Part shown: positions 32,840 to 43,493 of the stretch, piece by piece
Layout of the letters: every line of letters begins with the position of its first letter
How positions within the stretch are numbered: position 1 is the first letter of the stretch
Notes under the pieces: generated by a model
Told to the model about the DNA's origin: nothing
Seen by the model: only the letters and a program-made list of their open reading frames with translations
Database searches by the model: none
Made by a program: the position numbers and the translations under genes
Assembly: GCA_964399955.1 (NCBI GenBank)
Contig: CAYNST010000001.1
Location: 98,487-162,486 of the forward strand
DNA from: CAYNST01 sp964399955
GTDB lineage: Bacteria; Pseudomonadota; Gammaproteobacteria; Pseudomonadales; Cellvibrionaceae
Length of the DNA stretch: 64,000 bases
Direction of reading: 5' to 3'

Positions 32840-33484
32840 ATGGAGGTTCCAAATTTGTGGCAGGATAGAACCATTGCCCTTGCGGGCGTCACGCAGGCGG
32901 TTGCCCTGGTCGATCAACTGGCCAGGACGGGCTACCTGGATACCCAGTGCTTTGAAACCTGCATCCACAGCCTGTTTCAGCTGACCCCGGACAGTACGGC
33001 CGATGTATTTGCAGGCGCAGACAAGCTGCAGAAGGGGCTGTCCCTGCTGAACGAAATGCTGGAGAATCCGCGCGCAAACGAACGCGGCAACCAGATGCTG
33101 GGATACTGCCTGGGCGTGCTCCATTTACAGCGGCGGCTGCAAAAAAACGCCAGGATGCTGGACGAAATCAGTGGCCGTCTGGTGCAGGCAAAGCAACAGG
33201 CAGAGCATTTTGGCCCGTCCCATGACAATGTTGTCGCCAACCTTGCCGACATCTACACCACCACTATCAGTACCTTTCAATTTCGCATTCAAGTTGTCGG
33301 TGAGTATCAATATCTACAGCAACCGCGTCTGGCCAACCAGGTGCGAGTAGCACTGTTTGCCGCCATCCGCGCCGCCATGCTTTGGCGGCAAGTGGGCGGC
33401 ACGCGGTTGCAGCTGCTGTTCCAGCGCGGCCAGCTGGGCAAACAGGCTCAGCAATTGTTGCGGGAAAATCAAGCGGGCCGGTAA
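32840..33484 (+). CDS. hflD: High frequency lysogenization protein HflD homologue
   Basis: 214 residues, all-helical and largely uncharged on one face (QDRTIALAGVTQAVALVDQL, FETCIHSLF, LGYCLGVLHLQRRL). HflD in E. coli is a peripheral inner-membrane protein that influences lambda CII; its house role is unknown. The place between mnmA and purB is conserved and supports the name. Confidence 0.92.
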   Translation: MEVPNLWQDRTIALAGVTQAVALVDQLARTGYLDTQCFETCIHSLFQLTPDSTADVFAGADKLQKGLSLLNEMLENPRANERGNQMLGYCLGVLHLQRRLQKNARMLDEISGRLVQAKQQAEHFGPSHDNVVANLADIYTTTISTFQFRIQVVGEYQYLQQPRLANQVRVALFAAIRAAMLWRQVGGTRLQLLFQRGQLGKQAQQLLRENQAGR

Positions 33485-34939
<1,455 letters not shown>

Positions 34940-34944
34940 TTGCC

Positions 34945-36051
34945 GTGACTCCCCCTGCCTTGACCCTGCTTGGCGACATGGAAGTCGCCGATTTCATGCG
35001 CGACTACTGGCAGAAAAAACCTCTGCTGGTGCGCAATGCCCTGTCCAACCTCCCCTCGATCGACCCGGATCAACTGGCCGGGTTTGCCCTTGAAGCAGAC
35101 ATTGAAAGCCGTTTGATTATTGAGCAGCCGAGCGGCCCCGGGCAAAACAGCCAGTGGCAGGTGCTTCATGGGCCTCTTGCGGAAGAACAGTTCTCTGATC
35201 TTCCTGACAGTCACTGGACACTCCTGATCCAAGCGGTTGACCAACTGTTGCCTGAAGTTCACGATCTGCTGCATCGGTTTCGCTTCATACCCAATTGGCG
35301 CGTGGACGATGTGATGGTGAGTTACGCGGCAGACGGGGGCGGTGTGGGCCCGCACTTTGACTACTACGACGTTTTTCTGCTGCAGACACAGGGCCGGCGA
35401 CACTGGCGCCTGGGCCAGACCTGCAACTCGCAAAGCCCTTTGCAGCAAGGCGTCGCGCAGAAACTGCTGCAGACGTTTGATACCCAGGTGGAGTACACCC
35501 TGGAGCCCGGAGACCTGTTGTACATACCGCCCCGCCTGGCCCACTGGGGCGTAGCGATTGGAGACTGCACCACGGTTTCTGTTGGCTTCCGTGCCCCCAG
35601 CGCTGCAGAGGCCCTGCTGGGTTTTGCCGAGTACCTGGCCGGGGACTTGACCGAGGATCACCGACTCGCCGACCCCGATCTGCAGCTTAGGGCAAACCCC
35701 GGGCTTATATTACCCACCGACCTGGCTCGCGCCCGACGGCTGCTTGCCGAGCTTCTGGCGGACGAGCAGCCTCTGCTGGAGTGGTTTGGCACCCATATGA
35801 CCCGCAGCGGGCGGGATTCGCCAAATTTTGAGCCGGCGCTCCCCTCTCCGCGCCTGGCACCCGGCAGCCGCGCGGCCTATGCTCCTCTTGAGGGCGGCGA
35901 CGCAAGTTTGTTTATCAATGGTGAGAGCCACCGGTGCTCTTTGGCATTGGCGCAAGCGATCTGCGCCTATGAGCGCATTGACCTGCCCGGGTACTCAGCC
36001 GAAGATCAAGCACATATCCGTTCATGGTTGAGTTGTGAATGGCTGACATGA
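34945..36051 (+). CDS. roxA: Ribosomal protein L16 arginine 3-hydroxylase RoxA (YcfD)
   Basis: Fe(II)/2-oxoglutarate-dependent JmjC-type oxygenase that hydroxylates an arginine of ribosomal protein L16. 368 residues. The cupin metal triad is visible: H137 and D139 in VGPHFDYYDVF and H200 in PPRLAHWGVA. The early FMRDYWQKKPLLVRNAL and DDVMVSYAADGGGVGP match the family. GTG start 5 bases after purB; an ATG at 34978 would cut into the conserved N-terminus. Its 3' end overlaps the next gene by 13 bases. Confidence 0.93.
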   Translation: MTPPALTLLGDMEVADFMRDYWQKKPLLVRNALSNLPSIDPDQLAGFALEADIESRLIIEQPSGPGQNSQWQVLHGPLAEEQFSDLPDSHWTLLIQAVDQLLPEVHDLLHRFRFIPNWRVDDVMVSYAADGGGVGPHFDYYDVFLLQTQGRRHWRLGQTCNSQSPLQQGVAQKLLQTFDTQVEYTLEPGDLLYIPPRLAHWGVAIGDCTTVSVGFRAPSAAEALLGFAEYLAGDLTEDHRLADPDLQLRANPGLILPTDLARARRLLAELLADEQPLLEWFGTHMTRSGRDSPNFEPALPSPRLAPGSRAAYAPLEGGDASLFINGESHRCSLALAQAICAYERIDLPGYSAEDQAHIRSWLSCEWLT

Positions 36052-36995
36052 ACGGGCCTGAGGCCTTGGAGGGGATACGGGTAGACCTGGTACCCTGGCA
36101 ATCCCATCAAACCACGCTCATGGCGCTGCGCACCCAGGTTTTCATTTATGAGCAGGGCGTCAGCGCGGCAGATGAGTGGGATGATCGGGACGCCGACGCA
36201 CTGCATTTTCTAGTGTCTGATGAACACGGAGCGGCCCTTGCCACGGCGCGGTTACTGCCCGAGGGCAAGCTGACCCGCATGGCAGTTGCCAAGCCGCATC
36301 GCAACCGCGGCATTGGCACTGTGTTGCTCAAGCACATTATGCAATTTGCCGACGCCCAGGGGCTGCTACGTCTTAGTTTGGATGCTCAGCTGCCCGCTCG
36401 GGCGTTTTACCAGCGGCAGGGCTTTGAAGCAGCAGGCGAGGTGTTCCTGGACGCGGGCATTCGCCATGTCCACATGTCCCGCTCACTGGCAACAGACCCC
36501 GCCGAGATGCTCTCCGGCAAGGTAATCCGCTTTGAGTATCGCAGCAAGGCATTGGCCGCAATGCGCTTGTATGCAGCCGAGGCGAGGCGCACCGTAGACA
36601 TTTTTTCTGGCAGTTTGCCGCCTGCCGTCTACGCCGATGCAGAGCTGCTGACTTGTCTGTCCGCCCTGGCGCGCGGCAACGCCCGCAGCAAAATACGCAT
36701 CCTGGTACGGGATACCTGGGGTCTGCGGGGCGTCGAGCATGCGCTGGTGACCCTTGCAAAACGGCTGCCCTCGCGCTTTGCGATACGCAGGCTGGCGGAC
36801 GACATTGCCGCAGCAGAGTCGGGCTACTTCTGCGTTGACAGAGCGCATCTGCTGTACTTTGCCAACGAGGCGAAGCTCACCGGTTTTGCCCGCTTTGGCG
36901 CCCGCGCCGAGGCCAGACCCAGGCTTGCGGAATTTGACACCTGGTGGCACTACGCCAGTGAAGAAGACGTCAACCTGCGCAACCTCTTCATCTGA
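36039..36995 (+). CDS. GNAT acetyltransferase with unassigned C-terminal domain
   Basis: 318 residues in two parts. Residues about 10-150 are a GNAT N-acetyltransferase: VFIYEQGVSAADEWDDRD resembles ElaA-type enzymes, the acetyl-CoA loop is AVAKPHRNRGIGTVLL, and the terminal motif is ARAFYQRQGFEAAGE. Residues about 160-318 form a second domain (ILVRDTWGLRGVEHALV, RAHLLYFANEAKL, FDTWWHYASEEDVNLR) that I cannot name with confidence; the layout resembles a PLD-like fold but without an HKD catalytic motif. The substrate is unknown. It overlaps roxA by 13 bases, so translation is probably coupled to the L16 hydroxylase. Confidence 0.85.
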   Translation: MADMNGPEALEGIRVDLVPWQSHQTTLMALRTQVFIYEQGVSAADEWDDRDADALHFLVSDEHGAALATARLLPEGKLTRMAVAKPHRNRGIGTVLLKHIMQFADAQGLLRLSLDAQLPARAFYQRQGFEAAGEVFLDAGIRHVHMSRSLATDPAEMLSGKVIRFEYRSKALAAMRLYAAEARRTVDIFSGSLPPAVYADAELLTCLSALARGNARSKIRILVRDTWGLRGVEHALVTLAKRLPSRFAIRRLADDIAAAESGYFCVDRAHLLYFANEAKLTGFARFGARAEARPRLAEFDTWWHYASEEDVNLRNLFI

Positions 36996-37008
36996 CTGGG
37001 CCCACCAC

Positions 37009-37320
37009 TCAGAGGACGACACCAATCTTGTTGCCGTCATAGGCCACCTCCAACTGAGTCAGTCGGTCCATCACCCCCGCCAGTGATCCCTGCGCAGCGC
37101 CGGTCAGCAGGCAAAAGGAAATCCCATGTGCCCGGCAGGTTATCAGGCCGTTGTGCACCTTGCCATTGGCCAGAGGCGCATCCATGTGCGGACAGCGGTT
37201 TTCAATCAGAAAATGCCGCCCCTCCTCCTGGATCAACAGCAAAGACCTACCCTTTAGTTTGAATGCCCGACTGTAGCCATCGTGCAGGTCGGCCAGATTG
37301 GCCAAGGCGTGAAATGTCAT
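37009..37320 (-). CDS. Small Rieske 2Fe-2S protein
   Basis: A single Rieske domain of 103 residues, in the class of small NirD-like ferredoxin or dioxygenase ferredoxin proteins. The cluster ligands are C43 and H45 (CPHMD) and C62 and H65 (CRAHG), spaced as in the family. No signal peptide, so cytoplasmic electron carrier or a regulatory subunit. It stands alone between the acetyltransferase (convergent) and pabB (divergent); no oxygenase partner is nearby, so its redox partner is unknown. Confidence 0.88.
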   Translation of the reverse strand: MTFHALANLADLHDGYSRAFKLKGRSLLLIQEEGRHFLIENRCPHMDAPLANGKVHNGLITCRAHGISFCLLTGAAQGSLAGVMDRLTQLEVAYDGNKIGVVL

Positions 37321-37368
37321 TGAGGCTCCTCAAGCGGTTGGCGCAAACGATGATCAACATAGCCAAAT

Positions 37369-38724
37369 ATGGGTTCAAGCTCTACAATGCCTCGCTCCCC
37401 CCTCTTCGCTTCTTTTGTGCATCCACGACCTGTGATTGAAATTCCCCTACCCTACCACCGCGATGGCCAGTACTACTGCGACCGACTTGACCCACTGCCC
37501 GGATTTGTCTGGCTGGACAGTGGCACCCTGGGTGGAGAGCATGCCCGCTACGACATATTCTCCGCACTTCCAAGCCACACAGTCAGTGGCACTGCCTCGG
37601 CGGAACAGATCAATCAACGTCTGCTGACTGCGCCCGCGCAGAGGAGTGACCTGCCGTTTTGCGGCGGTTGGATCGGCTACTTTGGCTACCAGGCGCGGCA
37701 CCGGCAGTTTGGTCTTGTCAGTCGCAGCGATTACACCTGTCCGGATCAATGGTTTGGCTGGTACGACTGCGCTCTGATCCAGGATCACCTGCAGAAAAAA
37801 GCGCGGCTGGTGGTAACCGAAACCTGCCCGGCCAATACCCGGCAGCAACTGGAAGCCGCCATCGCCGGACCGGGTAAACAGCACCCCTTCTCCTGCAGCC
37901 ACTTCCAGCACGACCAAAGCAAATTCCGCTACCTGCAGGACTTGCAGTCAATCCAGAACTACATCGCTGCGGGCGACTGCTATCAAACCAATTACACTCA
38001 GCGTTTCAGCGCGGATTTCAGCGGCAGCACGGCAGCGGCATACTGCAGTTTGCGGCGGGCCGTACCCAGTCCGTTTGCAGCCTATCTCAAGCTGCCCGGC
38101 GGACAAACCATTCTGAGTATCTCGCCGGAACGCTTCATTCGCATTGATGGCCGCCAGGCAATGACGCAGCCGATCAAGGGGACAGTGCGCAGATCTGCCA
38201 ACCCGGAAGAAGATGGTCAGCTGCGGGCGGAACTGTCTGCGAGTGAAAAAAACCGGGCAGAAAACCTGATGATAGTTGACCTGCTGCGCAACGACTTCAA
38301 TCAAACCTGCCTGCCCCACTCAGTGCGGGTGCCCAAGCTGTTTGAGCTGCAGAGTTTTGCCAATGTACACCACCTGGTCAGCACCGTTACCGGTGAACTG
38401 CCGGCCGATGCAGATCATTACGCCTTTCTGTTGTCCTGCTTTCCGGGAGGCTCCATCACCGGAGCTCCGAAGAAGCGGGCGATGGAGGTGATTGACGAAT
38501 TGGAAGTACACGGGCGGGGCGTCTATTGCGGCGCCATTGGCTATATGAGCGCCCACGGCCGCAGCGACTTCAACATTGCCATTCGCACCTTCTATGTTGA
38601 AGCGCAGCGTATTTACTGTTGGGCCGGAGGGGGCATAGTTGCCGACTCCGACGCCGAAGCCGAGTATCAGGAGTCATTGCTGAAGGTGGGAGCGTTGCTG
38701 CAGGCCCTGGCGCCGTCGCACTGA
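37369..38724 (+). CDS. pabB: Aminodeoxychorismate synthase component I
   Basis: Makes 4-amino-4-deoxychorismate from chorismate and ammonia for folate synthesis; pabC, the next enzyme, is at 55008-55871. 451 residues. Chorismate-binding core with PIKGTVRRS, GDCYQTNYTQRF, the SITGAPKKRAMEVIDELE motif and IAIRTFYVE near the end. Separated from anthranilate synthase by PIKGT (lysine) and by context. Start uncertain between ATG 37369 and ATG 37387; neither has a good ribosome site. Confidence 0.92.
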   Translation: MGSSSTMPRSPLFASFVHPRPVIEIPLPYHRDGQYYCDRLDPLPGFVWLDSGTLGGEHARYDIFSALPSHTVSGTASAEQINQRLLTAPAQRSDLPFCGGWIGYFGYQARHRQFGLVSRSDYTCPDQWFGWYDCALIQDHLQKKARLVVTETCPANTRQQLEAAIAGPGKQHPFSCSHFQHDQSKFRYLQDLQSIQNYIAAGDCYQTNYTQRFSADFSGSTAAAYCSLRRAVPSPFAAYLKLPGGQTILSISPERFIRIDGRQAMTQPIKGTVRRSANPEEDGQLRAELSASEKNRAENLMIVDLLRNDFNQTCLPHSVRVPKLFELQSFANVHHLVSTVTGELPADADHYAFLLSCFPGGSITGAPKKRAMEVIDELEVHGRGVYCGAIGYMSAHGRSDFNIAIRTFYVEAQRIYCWAGGGIVADSDAEAEYQESLLKVGALLQALAPSH

Positions 38725-38745
38725 CTTCAAGTGCCCGTATGCCCC

Positions 38746-39369
38746 TTACAGTGTCAGGTCGCGCTCACTGGCTCTGACAAACTCCCGGCGTAAGTCGTCG
38801 TAGGTGTGCACGGCCGGATACTGTGGGAACTGCTCAATGACATTCTGCGGCGCGTGGAACAAAATGCCCGCGTCCGCCTCCGCCAGCATGGTGGTGTCGT
38901 TGTAGGAGTCGCCTGCGGCGATGGTGCGATAATACAGCGTTTTGAAAGCGCAGATAGCCTGGCGCTTGGGATTGGCCTGACGCAGGTTGTAGTGGGCAAC
39001 CTTGCCGCTGGCGTCCACCGTCAGCTTGTGGCAAAGCAGGGTTGGGTAACCCAGTTGCGCCATCAGTGGTCCGGCAAATTCGTAGAAGGTATCCGAAAGA
39101 ATTACCACCTGGAAGCGTTCGCGCAACCAATTGACAAACTCGGGCGCCCCCTCCAGTGGCTTGAGCGTGGCGATAACTTCCTGGATCTCCGGCAGGCCCA
39201 GTTTGTGCTGCGCCAGTATAGCCAGCCGCATGGTCATCAACTCGTCGTAATCAGGCACATCACGAGTAGTGGCTTTCAGCGCCTCAATCCCGGTCTTCTC
39301 GGCGAAGGCAATCCAGATTTCGGGGACAAGCACCCCCTCCAGGTCTAAACAGGCGATTTCCACGGGCAA
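38746..39369 (-). CDS. thrH: Phosphoserine phosphatase / homoserine phosphotransferase ThrH
   Basis: A HAD-superfamily enzyme of 207 residues that dephosphorylates phosphoserine and can move the phosphate to homoserine. Nearly the whole sequence follows the ThrH pattern: IACLDLEGVLVPEIW (D9, E11), TTRDVPDYDELM, IATLKPLEGAPEFV, VVILSDTFYEF, and the acidic motif IAAGDSYNDTTML. Convergent with pabB, 21 bases apart. No partner amino-acid gene is next to it. Confidence 0.95.
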   Translation of the reverse strand: MPVEIACLDLEGVLVPEIWIAFAEKTGIEALKATTRDVPDYDELMTMRLAILAQHKLGLPEIQEVIATLKPLEGAPEFVNWLRERFQVVILSDTFYEFAGPLMAQLGYPTLLCHKLTVDASGKVAHYNLRQANPKRQAICAFKTLYYRTIAAGDSYNDTTMLAEADAGILFHAPQNVIEQFPQYPAVHTYDDLRREFVRASERDLTL

Positions 39370-39479
39370 CTCCTTAAGGGGCGATAGAGCCAGATTTTTG
39401 GCCCGCCAATCTAACCATTTCCGGCCTTTTGCGCAATGCCGCCGGCGGCTGCAGTTATATCCTTAAAGCACACAGCTAT

Positions 39480-39508
39480 TTCTCATGAAGAATGAGCTTT
39501 GTTATGCT
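39480..39508 (+). promoter_or_regulatory. Putative cysH promoter
   Basis: TTCTCA at 39480-39485, a 17-base spacer, TATGCT at 39503-39508, 43 bases before the cysH start. The spacer contains part of a small inverted repeat CTCAT-GAAGA-ATGAG. The upstream 60 bases are A+T-richer than their surroundings, compatible with CysB binding, but I cannot show a binding site. Confidence 0.4.
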
Positions 39509-39551
39509 GCGCCCTTCTCTGCGAAACACTTCGCCCGCAACGAGGACCGTC

Positions 39552-40280
39552 ATGAACACCGTTGAACTTGTCGACCTGGACAAAAGCCTGGAACAAAAGA
39601 CGCCGCAACAGATTTTGGCCTATGCGTTGAATCAATACGATAAGGTTGCTGTGTCATTCAGCGGGGCGGAGGATGTGGCTCTGGTGAACATGGCCGTCGA
39701 GATTCGTCCCGATATCAGCGTATTTTGCCTGGATACCGGTCGACTGCACGCCGAGACTTACCGGTTCATCGATGACGTCCGCCGGCACTACCGCCTGACG
39801 AACATGGACATTCTGTATCCAGACGCGTCAGACCTGCAGGAAATGGTGTCCAGCAAGGGCCTGTTCAGCTTCTACGAGGACGGGCACCACGAATGCTGCG
39901 GCATCCGCAAGATTGGACCTCTCAAAAAAAAGCTGCTGACGCTGGACGCCTGGATCACGGGACAAAGAAAAGACCAGAGCCCGGGCACCCGCTCCAGCAT
40001 CCCGGTCATTCAGGACGACCTGACCTTTTCAGCCCCCGGCGGGCGGTTGGTCAAGTTCAACCCACTGGCCAACTGGACTTCAACGCAGGTGTGGGATTAC
40101 ATCCGCGCCTACGGCGTGCCCTACAACCCGTTGCATGATCGCGGCTTTGTGTCCATCGGCTGCGAACCCTGCACCCGACCTATAGGCCCTGGGCAACATG
40201 AGCGAGAGGGGCGCTGGTGGTGGGAGGAAGCAACCAAAAAAGAGTGCGGCTTGCACTCCGACAACTTGAAACAGGAGTAA
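39552..40280 (+). CDS. cysH: Adenylyl-sulfate (APS-type) reductase, assimilatory
   Basis: Reduces activated sulfate to sulfite with thioredoxin. 242 residues from [12 protein letters not shown]. The extra cysteine pairs ECCGIRK and IGCEPCTRP are the 4Fe-4S ligands that mark the APS-reductase type and are absent from enterobacterial PAPS reductases; the catalytic cysteine is in KKECGLH. PP-loop-like [11 protein letters not shown] is at about 35. Convergent with cysB. The sulfite it makes needs siroheme, supplied by cysG of this window. An upstream in-frame ATG 20 codons earlier is rejected. Confidence 0.95.
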   Translation: MNTVELVDLDKSLEQKTPQQILAYALNQYDKVAVSFSGAEDVALVNMAVEIRPDISVFCLDTGRLHAETYRFIDDVRRHYRLTNMDILYPDASDLQEMVSSKGLFSFYEDGHHECCGIRKIGPLKKKLLTLDAWITGQRKDQSPGTRSSIPVIQDDLTFSAPGGRLVKFNPLANWTSTQVWDYIRAYGVPYNPLHDRGFVSIGCEPCTRPIGPGQHEREGRWWWEEATKKECGLHSDNLKQE

Positions 40281-40309
40281 CTACTCAGCTCACAAGACGA
40301 GCTGAGTAG
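40281..40309 (+). terminator. Perfect 11-base hairpin immediately after cysH
   Basis: CTACTCAGCTC and GAGCTGAGTAG with a 7-base loop begin at the first base past the cysH stop. There is no T-run on either side; in the convergent cysH/cysB gap it may stop or stabilise the transcript. Confidence 0.5.
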
Positions 40310-40430
40310 TGACCAACAGAATTGGATGACCCGAAAGCTTGCCGGTGCCAAAGATGCAGGCGCGGGTTGGCACCCATGTCAATCGGTTTAACCCGGCCCG
40401 CCATGGCATTTCAGCGGCGGGCCGCAGGCG

Positions 40431-41438
<1,008 letters not shown>

Positions 41439-41627
41439 TCAGCCTGTTTCCCGGCCCAGCAGAAGCAGGCAAAAAATAATAAAAAGTTATTGAATTATTC
41501 TGTTGGAGCATAGAACCAAATCGCTGCAGTTGCCAGCCCCTTGGATAAATCTAGCACCGGTTAGATATTTTGCCCGGCTGCGCAAGCCCATCAAGATGAG
41601 CTCCAAGCCAAAGAGGAGACGTGCACT

Positions 41628-41810
41628 GTGATCGAAGCGGCAGATGCTGGGCGCTATGGCATCTCGTATGATTTTATCACTGGGCGCTACGCGCTAATAC
41701 GGCCTTCGCTGGCACGGCGACTTGCAGCAACAGGAACAGCAGAAAATGTGGCACTGAAGAACCGGCGAAATGCGACACAGTTCCTGTTGCACCTGGCCCT
41801 GCATCTATAG
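41628..41810 (+). CDS. Possible small hypothetical protein
   Basis: 60 codons from a GTG with GGAG 9 bases upstream; the stop overlaps the 3' end of the convergent usp gene by 6 bases. No domain, membrane span or family likeness recognised; composition is average (Ala, Leu, Arg). It could be a chance open frame in the cysB/usp gap. Confidence 0.25.
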   Translation: MIEAADAGRYGISYDFITGRYALIRPSLARRLAATGTAENVALKNRRNATQFLLHLALHL

Positions 41811-42338
41811 GCGGGAGCTTGATGCGCCCCGGAAGCGATCACGCTGAAGACTGTTGGGATCAATCATTGGCACCAGATAGACCGGGACGCGGGTCAGCTG
41901 CATCACTTTGGTCACGACCGACCCGAGCATGCGGCTGTCTAACGCATCCATACTGTGGCTTCCCATCACAATCAAATCGACGCCAGCGCGCTCGGCCTCA
42001 TTGAGGATGACCAGCGCCGGCGCTCCGGCCACCACTTTGATATCCACTACGCGTGAAATCAAACCGCCATCGTCGCCGGGGTCGCGCAGCAGGGATTCGA
42101 AGATACTGTCGCGCAAACTCTCCAGCAGCCCCTTGATATGCGTGGTTTGCAATACCTCGGCTTTGACCGACTCGGAACAGTGGCTGGCCACCACTGCGGC
42201 CGCCAGGTCGGTGATGGGCGCAACCGCATGCACAATGTTGATGGTGGCGTTGAATTTTTCCGCTAGCGCTTCCACGTGCACCAGACCGTGAGCGGTAAAA
42301 GCGCCCAAATCCGTCGCAAAAAGAATCCTCTTGATCAT
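41805..42338 (-). CDS. Universal stress protein family
   Basis: 177 residues from MIKRILFATDLGAFTAHGL; 53 upstream codons in frame are unlike the family. One Usp domain: N-terminal strand, ...VDLIVMGSHSMDALDSRMLGS, and C-terminal VPVYLVP. The nucleotide-loop pattern G-x2-G-x9-G-S/T is present except that the second glycine is serine (GSHS), so ATP binding is doubtful. It is an orphan, 228 bases downstream of the nucleotidase gene on the same strand. Confidence 0.88.
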   Translation of the reverse strand: MIKRILFATDLGAFTAHGLVHVEALAEKFNATINIVHAVAPITDLAAAVVASHCSESVKAEVLQTTHIKGLLESLRDSIFESLLRDPGDDGGLISRVVDIKVVAGAPALVILNEAERAGVDLIVMGSHSMDALDSRMLGSVVTKVMQLTRVPVYLVPMIDPNSLQRDRFRGASSSRL

Positions 42339-42466
42339 TAACGCCTCTATTTCGGCCGGTAGTACTGCAGACAAACCTGCGGCTAACGTGGCGCACTGAT
42401 GAGGGCAGTGTTGGCACGTGAATTTGAATCCATGTAGAAATACTAGCAGCAAACCGGCCGGCCGCC

Positions 42467-42498
42467 GGTGCACTGCGGGCCTATCCGACGAGTGCACC
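42467..42498. repeat. Inverted repeat upstream of usp
   Basis: GGTGCACT at 42467-42474 and AGTGCACC at 42491-42498, perfect 8-base arms separated by 16 bases, midway between the nucleotidase stop and the usp start. Could be a regulator site or a terminator stem; no T-run. Confidence 0.4.
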
Positions 42499-42566
42499 GC
42501 CTTAGAAGCAAATGTCTGCAGAAGGCACCATCCGGGGGGGGCAGGCGTTATGAAGCGGGCGGCGCC

Positions 42567-43481
42567 TCAGGTGCGCTTCAGAAGCTGGTTGGCGATACCG
42601 TGCGGCACGTGGCCGGTCGAGACATGGGATTTGGCCGCTTCGCAATGACTGGGCTGATCGTCAAAGAAGACATCGGCTCCGTAGGCTCTGAGAAAGGCGC
42701 TCTTATCCAGCCCGCCCAGAAACAGAGACTCATCAATGCGCACATCCCAGGCGCGTAAGGTCAAAATCACGCGCTCGTGAGCAGGGGCAGACCGGGCGGT
42801 GACCAGAGCCGTGCGGATGGGGCAGTCCTCGCGGCTGAACTCCTTCTGCAGCCCCTGCAGGGCCGCCAGAAAAGACTTGAAGGGCCCCCCTGACAAAGGT
42901 GTGCGCGCGGCAGCCTGTTCGCTTTTGGCAAACTCTTCCAGTCCTTGGTTTTTATATATCTGTTCAGCCTCGTCAGAGAAGAGCACCGCGTCACCGTCAA
43001 AAGCGAACCGCAGCTGATCCGATTGGGTTTTGTCTTTTTTGGCGACCAGCAAGGTCGCTGCCGCCACGCCGTTTTCCAGGGCACGCTCCACATCTTCTGC
43101 ATCAGTGGAAAGAAAAAGGTGGCAGTTGAAGGGAGAAATATAGCGATACGGGCTCTCACCGCCAGAAAAAGCCGCCCGGGTAATGTTGAGCCCATAGTGC
43201 TTGATGGAGTTGAAGACTCGCAGGCCCGTATCGGCGCTGTTGCGCGACAAAAGGATGACCTCCACGCGCGGGTCGCCGTCAAGCATGTCATTGATGCGCA
43301 GAAGCTTTTGGACCATGGGCAGCGCTTCCCCCGGCTCCAGTACATCGTCCTCATGGGCAATTTGATACTTGGAATAGGCATCCAGCCCCTCGCTTTTGTA
43401 CACCTGGTGACTTTCGTCCAGATCAAATAACGCCCGCGAGGAAATTGCTATCACCAATTTGCTGCCAAAACCCTTTGCCAT
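42567..43481 (-). CDS. Cytosolic 5'-nucleotidase family protein
   Basis: 304 residues resembling the 5-nucleotidase family related to eukaryotic NT5C1 (Pfam 5_nucleotid). Visible: LVIAISSRALFDLDESHQVY with the nucleophile aspartates in the DLDES context, VEVILLSRNSADTG, FAFDGDAVLFSDEAE and the C-terminal GADVFFDDQPSHC. These are expected to hydrolyse nucleoside monophosphates in the cytoplasm. The gene starts 12 bases after the alanine symporter stop, so it is the last gene of the yajC-desulfhydrase-symporter-nucleotidase run. Confidence 0.85.
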   Translation of the reverse strand: MAKGFGSKLVIAISSRALFDLDESHQVYKSEGLDAYSKYQIAHEDDVLEPGEALPMVQKLLRINDMLDGDPRVEVILLSRNSADTGLRVFNSIKHYGLNITRAAFSGGESPYRYISPFNCHLFLSTDAEDVERALENGVAAATLLVAKKDKTQSDQLRFAFDGDAVLFSDEAEQIYKNQGLEEFAKSEQAAARTPLSGGPFKSFLAALQGLQKEFSREDCPIRTALVTARSAPAHERVILTLRAWDVRIDESLFLGGLDKSAFLRAYGADVFFDDQPSHCEAAKSHVSTGHVPHGIANQLLKRT

Positions 43482-43493
43482 GCGTGTGTCGCC

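Noticed and set aside
37009..37320. Rieske protein as an oxygenase component
   Set aside because: No oxygenase or reductase gene nearby; kept as an orphan Rieske protein.
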